Positions 34,979-44,019 of a DNA stretch of 64,000 nt are shown here, in pieces. Each line of letters begins with the position of its first letter. Position 1 is the first letter of the stretch. A program made the translations under genes and the position numbers. This stretch comes from Achromobacter sp. UMC46 (GTDB lineage: Bacteria; Pseudomonadota; Gammaproteobacteria; Burkholderiales; Burkholderiaceae_B): assembly GCF_014170335.1 (NCBI RefSeq), contig NZ_LZZS01000004.1, positions 496,001 through 560,000 on the forward strand, read 5' to 3'. The notes beneath the pieces are model-generated. The model was not told the DNA's origin. It worked only from the letters and a program-made list of their open reading frames with translations, and made no database searches.

Positions 34979-35003
34979 GACAACCCCTTGTCTATGTTGT
35001 TGG

Positions 35004-35789
35004 CTACAAAACCTGTTCCAGGAAATGCTTCAGGCGCTCGCTCCTGGGCGAGGCGAAGAACTGTTCGGCGGGCGCGGTCTCGATGATTTCGCCGCACTCC
35101 ATGAACACGCAGCGGTCGGCCACCTTGCGGGCGAAACCGATCTCGTGGGTAACGCAGATCATGGTGATGCCGGTCTGGGCCAGGTCTTCCATGATGCGCA
35201 GCACGGAGCCGACCGATTCCGGATCCAGCGCCGACGTCGGTTCGTCGAAAAGCATGATGCGCGGCCGCAGGCAGAGCGCGCGCGCGATGGCCACGCGCTG
35301 CTGCTGCCCGCCGGAAAGCTGGATCGGATACTTGCCGGCCTGTTCGATCACATTGACCTTGGCGAGATACTCCCGTGCGGTCTGTTCGGCCTCGGCGGCC
35401 GGCGTCTTCAAGGCGATCTTCAACGCGAAGGTGCAGTTTTCCAGCACCGTCATATGCGGAAAGAGATTGAAGCTCTGGAACACCATGCCCAGCTGGCGCC
35501 GAACCTGCTCCACGCTTTCCGGACGCCGGGTCAGCGCGGTGCCATTGACGTGGATATCGCCCGAGTCGTGCTGTTCCAGATGGTTGATGCAGCGGATGAG
35601 CGACGACTTGCCGGATCCCGAAGGGCCGCACAGGATGACGATTTCGCCGCTGGATACCTCAAGGTGGATATCCCGCAGCGCGTGGAACGACCCGTAGAAC
35701 TTGTTCACGCCCGAGATGGATACCGCGGGCGCGCATTCAGAGCGGACGGAGGACAACGGCGGCGTGATGCTGGACAGGATGGCAGTCAT
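35004..35789 (-). CDS. Amino-acid ABC transporter ATP-binding protein
   Basis: The 261-residue GlnQ/HisP-type ATPase has Walker [10 protein letters not shown], signature [14 protein letters not shown], Walker B IMLFDEPTSALD and THEIGFARKV. It lies directly downstream of the HisM/HisQ-type permease genes, its natural partners. Confidence 0.92.
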   Translation of the reverse strand: MTAILSSITPPLSSVRSECAPAVSISGVNKFYGSFHALRDIHLEVSSGEIVILCGPSGSGKSSLIRCINHLEQHDSGDIHVNGTALTRRPESVEQVRRQLGMVFQSFNLFPHMTVLENCTFALKIALKTPAAEAEQTAREYLAKVNVIEQAGKYPIQLSGGQQQRVAIARALCLRPRIMLFDEPTSALDPESVGSVLRIMEDLAQTGITMICVTHEIGFARKVADRCVFMECGEIIETAPAEQFFASPRSERLKHFLEQVL

Positions 35790-35826
35790 GATGGTTCGCG
35801 CTCTGATGGACGGTCGGCCGGGCGGC

Positions 35827-36516
35827 TCAGACTCGGGCGAGATAGCGGTTCAATCTGCGATCCGCGACCGAGAATCCAAGACGTATGCTGTTGGTGATGC
35901 ACCAGTAGATGGCCGCCGCCGTGATCAGGGGCGTGAACGGGTCATAGGTGTAGTCGAAAACGGTATTGGCGGCCGCGGTCAGGTCGACCAGCGTGATGGC
36001 GCTGACGGCCGCCGTGCTTTTCACCATGATCAGCAACTCATTCTGATAGGCGCGCAGCACATAGCGCGCGACCAGCGGAAGCCGCAACCGGAACAGGATT
36101 TGCGCGGGCTTCAGGCCCAGGGTCTGCGCGGCCTCGATGGTGCCTTTCGGAATTGCCGCAAGCCCGCCGCGGATGATCTCGGCCATGAAGCCCGAGTGGG
36201 TCAGCGCCAAGCCCAGCCACGCGCAGACATAGGCGCTGGAAAAGACGTTCCACAGAAAGGTGTCGCGCACAAATGAGAACTGCGGCAGTCCGCTGTAGAT
36301 CAGATACAGCAGCACCAGGCTGGGCACGCCTCGGAAGAAGCCGATATAGCTGCTGGCGAAGACGGCGCGCGGGCCTGGCCGGAAGCTCGCCAGGGCAACC
36401 GGCAGCGCCAGCAAGAGGCCGATGACCAGCACCGGCAGCAGCACGGCGAATGTCGTGCCGGCGCCAGCCAGCAGTTTGGGCAGGCTGTCCCAGGCCACCT
36501 GGAAATCAAAGTGCAT
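35827..36516 (-). CDS. Amino-acid ABC transporter permease (HisM-like)
   Basis: The 229-residue permease has GFFRGVPSLVLLYLIY and the EAA loop GTIEAAQTLGLKPAQIL. Its start overlaps the upstream permease gene by 11 bp, showing translational coupling. Confidence 0.92.
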   Translation of the reverse strand: MHFDFQVAWDSLPKLLAGAGTTFAVLLPVLVIGLLLALPVALASFRPGPRAVFASSYIGFFRGVPSLVLLYLIYSGLPQFSFVRDTFLWNVFSSAYVCAWLGLALTHSGFMAEIIRGGLAAIPKGTIEAAQTLGLKPAQILFRLRLPLVARYVLRAYQNELLIMVKSTAAVSAITLVDLTAAANTVFDYTYDPFTPLITAAAIYWCITNSIRLGFSVADRRLNRYLARV

Positions 36517-37219
36517 GAGACGCTCCCTGGGTCACGACGGGATGAAAGCCGCGCGCGGCCCACGTTTCAACGCGGCGGGCCACGAAGTAGGTCAGCCAGG
36601 TCATCATGAGGAAGAAGCACGCCGCCAGCATGTAATAGACGAAGGGTTCCTTGGTCACGCCAGAGGCGAGCTTGGCGTAGGCCATGATTTCCTTCAGGCC
36701 GATCAAGGAGATGAGGGCGGTGTCCTTGAGCACGACGATCCACATATTGGTCATGCCGGGCAAGGCCAGGCGCAACATCTGCGGCAGGATGACCTTCAGC
36801 CAGATGGCGCGGCGCGGCACCAGCAGCACGCGCGCGGCCTCGAACTGTCCGTGGGGCACGTTCTGGATCGCGCTGCGTATCAGGTCGGCCAGATAGGCGC
36901 CGTACACCATGCCCAGAGCCGCGACCGCCGCCATGAAAGGCGTGATCTCGATGCGCTGGCCGATGCCGAACGGCGAGAGCAGGCCGGCGACGATCTGTGA
37001 GCCGCCGTAATAGAACAGGAATCCCACCAGCAGCGAAGGCACGCCGGTGAAGATGGAGGCATACGGGATCCAGATGATCCTGGCCAGCAGTGTCGGCCGT
37101 AGCGTGATCAGGGCAAAAAACGTCCCGATCGCGAGCGCCAGCAGATAGGCACAGACGGCGACCTGGATCGTCATCATCGCGCCGGTCGCGAGTTGCTGCA
37201 CGAAACCCATCGAAGGCAT
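36506..37219 (-). CDS. Amino-acid ABC transporter permease (HisQ-like)
   Basis: The 237-residue permease has IFTGVPSLLVGFLFYY and the EAA loop GQFEAARVLLVPRRAIW. AGGAA lies before the ATG at 37219. It is the second half of the amino-acid channel. Confidence 0.92.
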   Translation of the reverse strand: MPSMGFVQQLATGAMMTIQVAVCAYLLALAIGTFFALITLRPTLLARIIWIPYASIFTGVPSLLVGFLFYYGGSQIVAGLLSPFGIGQRIEITPFMAAVAALGMVYGAYLADLIRSAIQNVPHGQFEAARVLLVPRRAIWLKVILPQMLRLALPGMTNMWIVVLKDTALISLIGLKEIMAYAKLASGVTKEPFVYYMLAACFFLMMTWLTYFVARRVETWAARGFHPVVTQGASHAL

Positions 37220-37286
37220 GAGGTATTCCTATAGCCTGTTCACATTGAAAGGCGCTTTGCGCAGCCCAGGCAAGCGTATGAAACTT

Positions 37287-37319
37287 GCCGCCGGGCCCGC
37301 CGGCCCGGTGGCGGGCGGC
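37287..37319 (-). other. GC-rich hairpin after the amino-acid binding-protein gene
   Basis: GCCGCC at 37287-37292 pairs with 37314-37319, with further GC pairing inside. It lies 24 bp past the binding-protein stop and before the permease genes, the same placement as the hairpin after the PotD-like gene. Confidence 0.4.
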
Positions 37320-37342
37320 CCTTGCGGGGGGCGCATATCCGG

Positions 37343-38134
37343 CTAGCGGCAGGCCGCTTCCTCGGGCAGGAGCTCCACTTCCATATAGGGTTTGCGCAAT
37401 GTGGTGAAGGTGCAGTCCTTGATGATGGTTTCCAGCGTGGCGTTCATGCGGTTGAGCAGTTCGCCGCTGTCCTTGCGGGCGATCCAGCTTGAGCCGGCGT
37501 CGCCGCCACCGGTCCACAAGTCGCCGCCCGCGAATTTCCAGCCCTTGCCTTGCGGCTTGGACAGGAACTCGTTGGTCCAGCTGATCTTGGGCCCCAGGCT
37601 CATGTCCAGCCGCCCATTGGCGAGGTCGAGCCGGATCTGGTCGGGGTTGTCGTAGAACACGACTTGCACCGCATTGCCGAACGTCTCGGACACGTACTTG
37701 GCTTGCGCCGAACCCCGTTGCAGGCCGATGCGCACGCCCTTGAGCCCTTCAGGCGTGAAGGTGTAGTTCTTCGCTTCCGGAACCACGTAAGAGTCTGGAT
37801 TGAACAGCACCGGGCGGCCGAACAGCACCTTTTCCTTGCGTTCCGGCAGCGGCTTGGTCTGGCTGACCACGGCGTCCAGCTTCTTCTGCAGCAGTGCGGG
37901 AATCAGGGCCTTGAAGTCCATGACGACGATTTCGCAATCGACCTTCATCCGCTTGCACATTTCGCGCGCCAGATCGGGTTCAAGGCCCGTCAGGCGGCCC
38001 GACGGGTCGACCATGCTGAACGGGGGATAGCTTCCCTCGTTGCCAAGCACCAGCTTCTCGGCATGGGCCGGCGCCAGGACGAATAACGAGGCGCTTGCGA
38101 GTGTCAGCGCCGTGATGGTTTTGTGCAGATGCAT
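37343..38134 (-). CDS. Amino-acid ABC transporter substrate-binding protein
   Basis: The 263-residue protein has a signal peptide (1-25, ending APAHAEK) and the family 3 binding fold (GNEGSYPPFSMVDPSGRLTG, DAVVSQTKPLPERK, DMSLGPKISW). AAGGGG precedes the ATG. It feeds the HisQ/HisM/GlnQ-type transporter encoded next. Confidence 0.9.
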   Translation of the reverse strand: MHLHKTITALTLASASLFVLAPAHAEKLVLGNEGSYPPFSMVDPSGRLTGLEPDLAREMCKRMKVDCEIVVMDFKALIPALLQKKLDAVVSQTKPLPERKEKVLFGRPVLFNPDSYVVPEAKNYTFTPEGLKGVRIGLQRGSAQAKYVSETFGNAVQVVFYDNPDQIRLDLANGRLDMSLGPKISWTNEFLSKPQGKGWKFAGGDLWTGGGDAGSSWIARKDSGELLNRMNATLETIIKDCTFTTLRKPYMEVELLPEEAACR

Positions 38135-38177
38135 CTTTTTTCCCCTTGCTTATTGGTTATCCGCCGTGGCGAAGTGC

Positions 38178-38975
38178 TTACATCGTGTTGGCCTTGGTCA
38201 GGTTCGACTCGAACAGCGACCCGTAGCCGGGCTTGGCGCCTGCCGCGCCGGTGAGTTCCAGGCAATGCCAGAACGAGGCCTGGATGGCCGAAATCACCGG
38301 CTTGCCGAGTTTCTGTTCAAGCGCCTCGATGGCGCCGACGGTCCGGAAATTGGTGCACGAAACGAAGATGGCTGTCGCATCGGGGTGGTCGACCGAGATC
38401 ACGTGGTCATAGACCTTCTCCAGCGGCACCTCCGCCAGCGCGTGATCATCCGAGATGCCCAGGCAGGCGCTTCTGACGACCTCGTGGCCGTTTTCCTGCA
38501 GGAAGCGGATGGCGCGCTCATGGATTTCCGGCACATACGGCGTAGCCAGCGCAACCTTGCCGGCTTTCACCTTCTTCAAGGCCGCGAGCGTGGCGGTGGA
38601 CGCCGTGGTGATCTTCGGCCCCGGCACCCATTGCCGCAGCTTCTGGATAAGCGCCTGGTCGTAGGCGGTGCCGTGCAGAAACGAGGCGCTGGTCCCGCCG
38701 AACAGCAACACGTCGATGGGCGCCGCGCCGGCCAGGCGCGCGGCCTGTTCGAGTTCCGGCGCATTCATCATTTCTTCGATGCCCTGCACGGTGACCTTGG
38801 GCAGCTTGATGCGCGCGGTATGGGTGGAAACCCCCGGACCGGACATGGCCCACATCTCTTCTTCCATCACGACGCTGGAGGCGATGTAGATCAGCCCGAT
38901 GCGGGCAAGATCGCCCGCGCCGTCATAGCGGAATCGGGGATAGGCAGCGGGTAGGTGCGTTGAGGCGGTGTTCAT
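38178..38975 (-). CDS. Arylmalonate decarboxylase-like / Asp-Glu racemase superfamily enzyme
   Basis: The 265-residue protein matches the AMDase/maleate isomerase branch. By comparison with remembered Bordetella AMDase, the residues forming the dioxyanion pocket are kept: Gly-Thr-Ser in FGGTSASFLHG, Tyr in ATPYVPE and the single catalytic Cys in VSCTNFRT. The C-terminus GYGSLFES also matches. Racemases and maleate isomerases need a second Cys where Gly stands here, so decarboxylation of a substituted malonate is more likely. It heads an eight-gene operon with two transport systems. The ATG at 38975 has AGGG upstream. Confidence 0.8.
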   Translation of the reverse strand: MNTASTHLPAAYPRFRYDGAGDLARIGLIYIASSVVMEEEMWAMSGPGVSTHTARIKLPKVTVQGIEEMMNAPELEQAARLAGAAPIDVLLFGGTSASFLHGTAYDQALIQKLRQWVPGPKITTASTATLAALKKVKAGKVALATPYVPEIHERAIRFLQENGHEVVRSACLGISDDHALAEVPLEKVYDHVISVDHPDATAIFVSCTNFRTVGAIEALEQKLGKPVISAIQASFWHCLELTGAAGAKPGYGSLFESNLTKANTM

Positions 38976-39273
38976 CCGTTTTCCCTGCAAAGAGAGGTGG
39001 CTTCAGCCAGCGAAAACCAATGATGAGAGACGCGATCCGAGCGACCAAGTCGCCTTTTCCGTTGGCAGGGATAGATTTTCCTGATGGCCGGGCGAGGGCG
39101 CATCGCCACGGGCGCCGCCCCGCGTCAGGATTTCCGAGACGGGACGCCGGAAAAAACAAATAGGCTGCCGCCCCGCTTGGGCCGACCATCAGCGGGCAGG
39201 TCACGGCCTGATGCGACGCCGCTTGCCAGGCAGGCGCGGGGTCTCCGGATAAACCCTAATAAAGAGTCGAGCC
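38976..39273. promoter_or_regulatory. Divergent region between AMDase-like operon and Rid-like gene
   Basis: These 298 bases hold no supported gene and must contain both promoters. I found no strong LysR-type palindrome. It is the natural target of the LysR regulator encoded at 40554. Confidence 0.4.
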
Positions 39274-39687
39274 ATGAAGCACAAGCGCATACGCACCTTC
39301 AATACCAAGACAACCTACCCGGAACAGAAACTCGACAACGATCTGTGCCAGGCCGTCGTCGCGCGCGGCAGCACCGTCTTCCTGCGCGGGCAGATCGGCC
39401 AGAACCTGGACACCTCCGAGAGCGTCTGCATCGGCGATGTCTCGGGCCAGGCGGAGCAGGCGATGAAGAACATCGACCTGCTGCTCAGGGAGGCCGGCGG
39501 CGAACTGCAGGACATCTGCAAGATCACGATCTACATCATCGATCCCCGTTATCGCGAAGCGGTCTATCTTGTGGTCGGCAAGTGGCTCAAGGGCGTGTTC
39601 CCGGTGTCCACCGGTATTGTGGTGTCGGCATTGGCGCGCCCCGAATGGCTGGTGGAAATCGACGCGACCGCTGTTATCCCGGATTGA
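39274..39687 (+). CDS. Rid-family (YjgF/YER057c/UK114) protein lacking the Rid arginine
   Basis: The 137-residue protein has the Rid fold signatures (AVVARGSTVFLRGQIGQN, QAMKNIDLLLREAGG, WLVEIDATAVIP). In true RidA imine deaminases an Arg lies in the FPARS.V motif; here the same place reads FPVSTGIVV, with Ser instead. It therefore belongs to a Rid subgroup without proven deaminase activity. It lies 20 bp before a DUF1028 gene and is divergent from the AMDase-like gene. Confidence 0.88.
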   Translation: MKHKRIRTFNTKTTYPEQKLDNDLCQAVVARGSTVFLRGQIGQNLDTSESVCIGDVSGQAEQAMKNIDLLLREAGGELQDICKITIYIIDPRYREAVYLVVGKWLKGVFPVSTGIVVSALARPEWLVEIDATAVIPD

Positions 39688-39707
39688 CGCCTCAGGAGGC
39701 CCAGGTC

Positions 39708-40379
39708 ATGACTTTCTCGATCATCGCCCGTTGCCCGGCCACAGGCCAATTCGGCGCGGCCGTCTCGTCCTCGTCGCCCGCGGTGGCGGCGCGTTGCGTC
39801 CGCGCCCGCGCAGGCGTGGGCGCGGCCGTCAGCCAGAACATCACCGACCCCGCCCTGGGGCCACTCATTCTTGATGCGATGGGCCAGGGCCATTCGCCCG
39901 AGCGCGCGCTGCAGTCCCTGGCCGACCGTCCTTTCATCAGCTACCGGCAACTGATGGCCATCGACGCCACGCGGGCGCCGGCCATCTTCACCGGGTCGAA
40001 CGCGCTGGGCCGGCTGGCCAGCGCAAAAGGCGAGCACGCCGCGTGCGCCGGCAACATGCTGGCGTCGCTGGATGTGCCCGCCGCCATGCTGTCGGCGTTC
40101 GAGAGGACGCCGGGCTCGCTGGCCGAACGCCTGATTCAGGCGATGTTGGCCGGTCAAGCCGCCGGCGGCGAAGAGGGGCCGGTACATTCGGCCGGGCTGC
40201 TGGTGGTGGCGGAACTGGATTGGCCCATCGTCGACCTGCGCATGGACTGGGTGGAGCAATGCCCCGTCGAGACGCTTTACGAGGCCTGGAAGGTCTACGA
40301 GCCGCAGGTCCAGGACTACATCACCCGCGCCAGGGATCCGCGCGCTGCGCCGAGTTTCGGCGTGCCAGGCAATCTGTGA
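39708..40379 (+). CDS. DUF1028 family protein (Ntn-hydrolase superfamily)
   Basis: The 223-residue protein begins MTFSIIARCPATGQFG, as DUF1028 members do; removal of Met would expose Thr2 as an N-terminal nucleophile. Family landmarks are AVSSSSPAVAARC and QNITDPALGP. The substrate is unknown, but the fold suggests an amidohydrolase. CAGGAGG lies upstream of the ATG. It is in an operon with the Rid-like gene. Confidence 0.88.
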   Translation: MTFSIIARCPATGQFGAAVSSSSPAVAARCVRARAGVGAAVSQNITDPALGPLILDAMGQGHSPERALQSLADRPFISYRQLMAIDATRAPAIFTGSNALGRLASAKGEHAACAGNMLASLDVPAAMLSAFERTPGSLAERLIQAMLAGQAAGGEEGPVHSAGLLVVAELDWPIVDLRMDWVEQCPVETLYEAWKVYEPQVQDYITRARDPRAAPSFGVPGNL

Positions 40380-40553
40380 CAGCCTGCGGCAGGCGACGAG
40401 TGCGAGAAAACCCGAGGAGCGCCATGCCCGCCGTCCGGGCATAGTGGAGGCACTTTTCCTCGGTGCGGCGCATGCCGGCGCCGGGCCACGGTGGCGGCCC
40501 GCCAGCCGGAACGCCATCTCCTTCCAGCCGCTCCAGTTTTCTCTCTTCGGACT

Positions 40554-41522
40554 ATGCTCAATCGCATTTCGCTGCGCCAGATGGAGTACTTCGTCGCCAC
40601 GGCCAAGCACGGCAGTATCGCTGCGGCATCCAGCCAGATTCACATTTCGGCGCCTTCGATTTCGGCCGCCATCGCACATGTCGAAACCGAACTGGACGTG
40701 CAGTTGTTCGTCCGGCATCCGTCCAAGGGCCTGGCCCTGACGGTGCTCGGCCAACAGGTCATGGGCGAATGCGAGGACCTGCTCGAGCGCGCGTCGCGCC
40801 TCTACAAGATCGCGTCCGTCTCCAGCAATACCATTCAGGGCACCTTGCGCGTGGGCTGCTTCCAGTCGCTCACGGCCATGATCGCGCCCGAGGTGATCTT
40901 CGGGTTCTCGCGCGCCTTCGACAAAGTCGACCTGCACATGGTCGAAGGCGACCAGCAGTTGCTGATCGACAAGCTGCATACCCTGGAGATCGACGTCGCG
41001 CTCAGTTACGACCTGAGGCTGGGCGACGAAATCTCGTTCGAGGCGCTGGCGCGCCTGCCGCCGCATGTGGTGGTAAGCGAATTGCATCCGCTGTCGCAGC
41101 AGATCGCGGTGACGCTGGAGGAGCTGGCCCGCTTGCCCATGGTGCTGCTGGACCTGCCCTTGAGCCGTGAATACTTCATGTCGCTATTCGCAAAGTTCGG
41201 GCTGGAGCCGAATATCGTGGCGCGTTCGCGCTCCGAAGAAGTGGTGCGGTCCATGGTCGCCAACGGCATCGGCTATGCCCTGTTCAACGTGCGGCCGAAG
41301 TCCACGCAGGCGCTGGATGGCAAGCGGCTGGTGCGGCTGCGCCTGGTGGGCGAACACCGCCCCATGCTGCTTGGGCTGACGACCTACAAGCCGATGAAGC
41401 CGTCGCGCCTGACCGAGGTATTCATGCAGCGCTGCCGCGCCTACATCTCTGATCAATACATTCCAGGCATGAGCGAAGGCAGTTTCTTCGATCCTTATGT
41501 GCCTCCTCCTGAAAACAACTGA
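40554..41522 (+). CDS. LysR-family transcriptional regulator
   Basis: The 322-residue protein has an N-terminal winged helix-turn-helix (LRQMEYFVATAKHGSIAAAS ... SISAAIAHVETEL) and a LysR effector domain (about 95-300). The ATG at 40554 is chosen since homologous sequence starts at LNRISLRQ; an in-frame start lies 63 bases upstream. It is co-directional with the Rid-like/DUF1028 genes and an amidohydrolase, and is a candidate regulator of the AMDase region. Confidence 0.9.
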   Translation: MLNRISLRQMEYFVATAKHGSIAAASSQIHISAPSISAAIAHVETELDVQLFVRHPSKGLALTVLGQQVMGECEDLLERASRLYKIASVSSNTIQGTLRVGCFQSLTAMIAPEVIFGFSRAFDKVDLHMVEGDQQLLIDKLHTLEIDVALSYDLRLGDEISFEALARLPPHVVVSELHPLSQQIAVTLEELARLPMVLLDLPLSREYFMSLFAKFGLEPNIVARSRSEEVVRSMVANGIGYALFNVRPKSTQALDGKRLVRLRLVGEHRPMLLGLTTYKPMKPSRLTEVFMQRCRAYISDQYIPGMSEGSFFDPYVPPPENN

Positions 41523-41569
41523 ACAGACGGCGCGCCCGCGTGCCGCCCGCAACCTTGCAGGTCCAAGCC

Positions 41570-42751
41570 ATGAGCACACCGACCCCCGACAACAGTCCAG
41601 ATCTATTGCGCGAGCTGCTCGCGTTTCAATCCGTCACGCTGACGCCCAACATCGAACTCATCGACCGGGTGCGGGCGTTGCTGGCGCAGGCGGGCATCGC
41701 GTCCACGCTGGTGGCGGACCCTCAGGACGCCAGGCGCAGCAATCTGTTCGCCTCCACCGGCCCCCAAGACGTGCCCGGCATCGTGCTCTCGGGCCACACC
41801 GACGTGGTCCCCGTGACGGGCCAGCTCTGGAGCTCGCCGCCCTTCGAGGCGACCGAACGCGACGGGCGGCTCTATGGACGGGGCAGCGCGGACATGAAGG
41901 GCTTCGTCGCCTGCGCCGTGATGGCCATGATCCGCGCGGCCCGTCAGCCGCTTGCGCGGCCCCTGCATCTGGCGCTGTCGTTCGATGAAGAAATCGGCTG
42001 CGTGGGCGTGCGCCACATGCTGCGGGCGCTGGAGCACATGAAACCGGCCCCGCTGCTCTGCGTGGTGGGTGAGCCGACGCTGATGAAGATCGGCACCGGC
42101 AACAAAGGCAAGGCGGCCTACCGGGCCTTGTGCTGCGGCCAGGCGGGCCACTCCGGGCTGGCGCCGCACTACGTCAATGCCATCCATACGGCCAGCGACC
42201 TGATCAGCGCGCTGCGCGACGTGCAGCATGATCTTGCCGAACACGGGCCGCGCGAACCCGGCTACGAAGTGCCTTACACGACCGTGCATGCGGGCACCAT
42301 CAGGGGGGGCACGGCGCTGAACATCGTGCCCGCGGAATGCGAAGTCAATTTCGAGATCCGCAACGTTGCGCAGGACGACCCGAACCAGATCCTGGAGCGG
42401 GTGCTGGAACTTACCCGGGCGAAAATGCGTGCCGCGGGCGCCTTGCCCGATGCCGAGCCGCCCCGGGTCACGACGGTCAATCGCTATCCCGGCCTTGCCA
42501 CGCCGGAGGACTCCGCAGGCGTCGCGTTGCTGGCTTCGTGGCTGCCGCCGGACACGCCGCTCACCAAGGCCGCGTTTGGCACCGAAGGCGGGTTGTTCCA
42601 GGCGCTTTGGGCGCAGACGCCCGTGCTGATCTGTGGACCGGGCAGCATCGACGTGGCGCACAAGGCCGACGAGTACGTCGAGCTCTCCCAGTTGGAGGCC
42701 TGCGACGCCATGATGGAGAAGTTGACGCGGTATTTGATGGCGCCGGCTTGA
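41570..42751 (+). CDS. M20 amidohydrolase, ArgE (acetylornithine deacetylase) type
   Basis: The 393-residue zinc hydrolase has the family metal and catalytic motifs: SGHTDVVPV with His, GRGSADMKG with Asp, and FDEEIGC with the Glu pair. The dimerisation domain follows with a GHSG segment. Closest in style to ArgE/DapE deacylases, it could release an amino acid from an N-acyl form. Its place next to a catabolic cluster rather than arginine genes argues against a biosynthetic role, so no symbol is given. Confidence 0.88.
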   Translation: MSTPTPDNSPDLLRELLAFQSVTLTPNIELIDRVRALLAQAGIASTLVADPQDARRSNLFASTGPQDVPGIVLSGHTDVVPVTGQLWSSPPFEATERDGRLYGRGSADMKGFVACAVMAMIRAARQPLARPLHLALSFDEEIGCVGVRHMLRALEHMKPAPLLCVVGEPTLMKIGTGNKGKAAYRALCCGQAGHSGLAPHYVNAIHTASDLISALRDVQHDLAEHGPREPGYEVPYTTVHAGTIRGGTALNIVPAECEVNFEIRNVAQDDPNQILERVLELTRAKMRAAGALPDAEPPRVTTVNRYPGLATPEDSAGVALLASWLPPDTPLTKAAFGTEGGLFQALWAQTPVLICGPGSIDVAHKADEYVELSQLEACDAMMEKLTRYLMAPA

Positions 42752-42770
42752 GGCCCCTCTGCGCAGACCC

Positions 42771-43781
42771 TCAGCTTCGGTTGTTCAGCATGTGCAGTTG
42801 CATGGACGGGGCCTCGCGGGTAGACGCGGCATGCTGCGCGAAATGCTGATCGCGTTGATGGCGGAATTCATCGGCTTCGGCAAGCATCCAACCCTGCAGG
42901 GCGGCGATCTGTTCGGACGGCTGGTGCGCGGTCGCGAAGAAGTATGACGCGGGTGAGGGCGCGAAGATGCCGAACACATCGATCAAACGGCCTGCCAGCA
43001 CATCTTCGAAAACGATCGCCGCGCGTCCCATCGCGATGCCTTGCCCGGTCATGGCCGAGCCCACCGCCAATTGCGAGAGGTTAAAGCGCTGGCCCAGGTG
43101 CAAGTCCGGCAGATCCACGCCGGCATGTTCCAGCCACGTGCGCCATTCGATCAGGGCGGGGGCACCCGCCCACGCCGAGTCGTCATGCAGCAGGAAATTC
43201 GGCCGCAGGTCGTGAGGGGTCAGGATTTCGGGGTGCGCTGCCAGGAACTCCGGACTGGCGACGGGGAAGATCCATTCATCGAGCATGGCCACGCCCTTGG
43301 CGGGCGCCGTCTGTGCGGGCGTGAAGCAAATAATGGCGTCGATGTGTTTGCCAGGAGGGTGCTTATCGTCCAAGGGCTGCACTTCGGCCTGCACGCGTAG
43401 GGGTACATCAGGATGGCATCGAAAAAAGTCTCCCATGCGGGGCATCAGCCACCGCATGGCAAACGAGGGCGCGCAAATCATTTCCATGGGCGCGGCAATG
43501 CGTTCCTGGCGGATGTCACCGATGACCGTGTCCATGCTGCGAAAGGCATCGCTGACTACGCCACGCAATCGCTCGCCTTCCGCGGTGAGCAGGACTTCCC
43601 GGGGTAATCGCTGCAGCACGGGGACATCGAGCCAACCTTCAAGCTGCTTGATCTGTTGGCTGACGGCGCCCTGGGTGATGTGAAGCTCTTGCGCCGCGCG
43701 CGTAAAGCTGCCGCAGCGCGCAACGGCCTCGAAGCAGCGCAACCAGGTCAATAGAGAGGGCGAGAAACGCGTCTTCATCAT
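42771..43781 (-). CDS. LysR-family regulator, GcvA-like
   Basis: The 336-residue protein has the LysR helix-turn-helix (LRCFEAVARCGSFTRAAQEL, TQGAVSQQIKQLE) and an effector domain of the GcvA type (SFAMRWLMPRMGDFF). The start is set at the double ATG (43781), beginning MMKTRFSPS. It is divergent from the N-carbamoylase operon, and a LysR box lies in the gap, so it should control that operon and itself. Confidence 0.92.
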   Translation of the reverse strand: MMKTRFSPSLLTWLRCFEAVARCGSFTRAAQELHITQGAVSQQIKQLEGWLDVPVLQRLPREVLLTAEGERLRGVVSDAFRSMDTVIGDIRQERIAAPMEMICAPSFAMRWLMPRMGDFFRCHPDVPLRVQAEVQPLDDKHPPGKHIDAIICFTPAQTAPAKGVAMLDEWIFPVASPEFLAAHPEILTPHDLRPNFLLHDDSAWAGAPALIEWRTWLEHAGVDLPDLHLGQRFNLSQLAVGSAMTGQGIAMGRAAIVFEDVLAGRLIDVFGIFAPSPASYFFATAHQPSEQIAALQGWMLAEADEFRHQRDQHFAQHAASTREAPSMQLHMLNNRS

Positions 43782-43907
43782 CTGCTTCGTTAGTTGGGTG
43801 GCCGTTCCCCGGCGTGGTGCAGGATTGGCATGAGATGGTGCGAAAAAAACGTCATCGCGGTGCAGCAAATTGTGCGTTGCCCGATCCCGGCGATCGTCCG
43901 GCCTGAG

Positions 43908-43922
43908 ATTAGTGCCGCTAAT
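43908..43922. promoter_or_regulatory. LysR-type operator (T-N11-A)
   Basis: ATTAG-TGCCG-CTAAT is a perfect 5-bp dyad with the T-N11-A layout of LysR recognition sites. It lies in the 238-bp divergent gap, 98 bp before the N-carbamoylase ATG. It is the best candidate site for the LysR protein encoded alongside. Confidence 0.6.
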
Positions 43923-44019
43923 GGGCTGGGCCAGTATAAGTCGTTTGTATCGCCTTCTGATCAAGGTGACTATGCAGCCATCAGCGACCACATGCAGGTC
44001 GACGCTTACGGAGACAACG

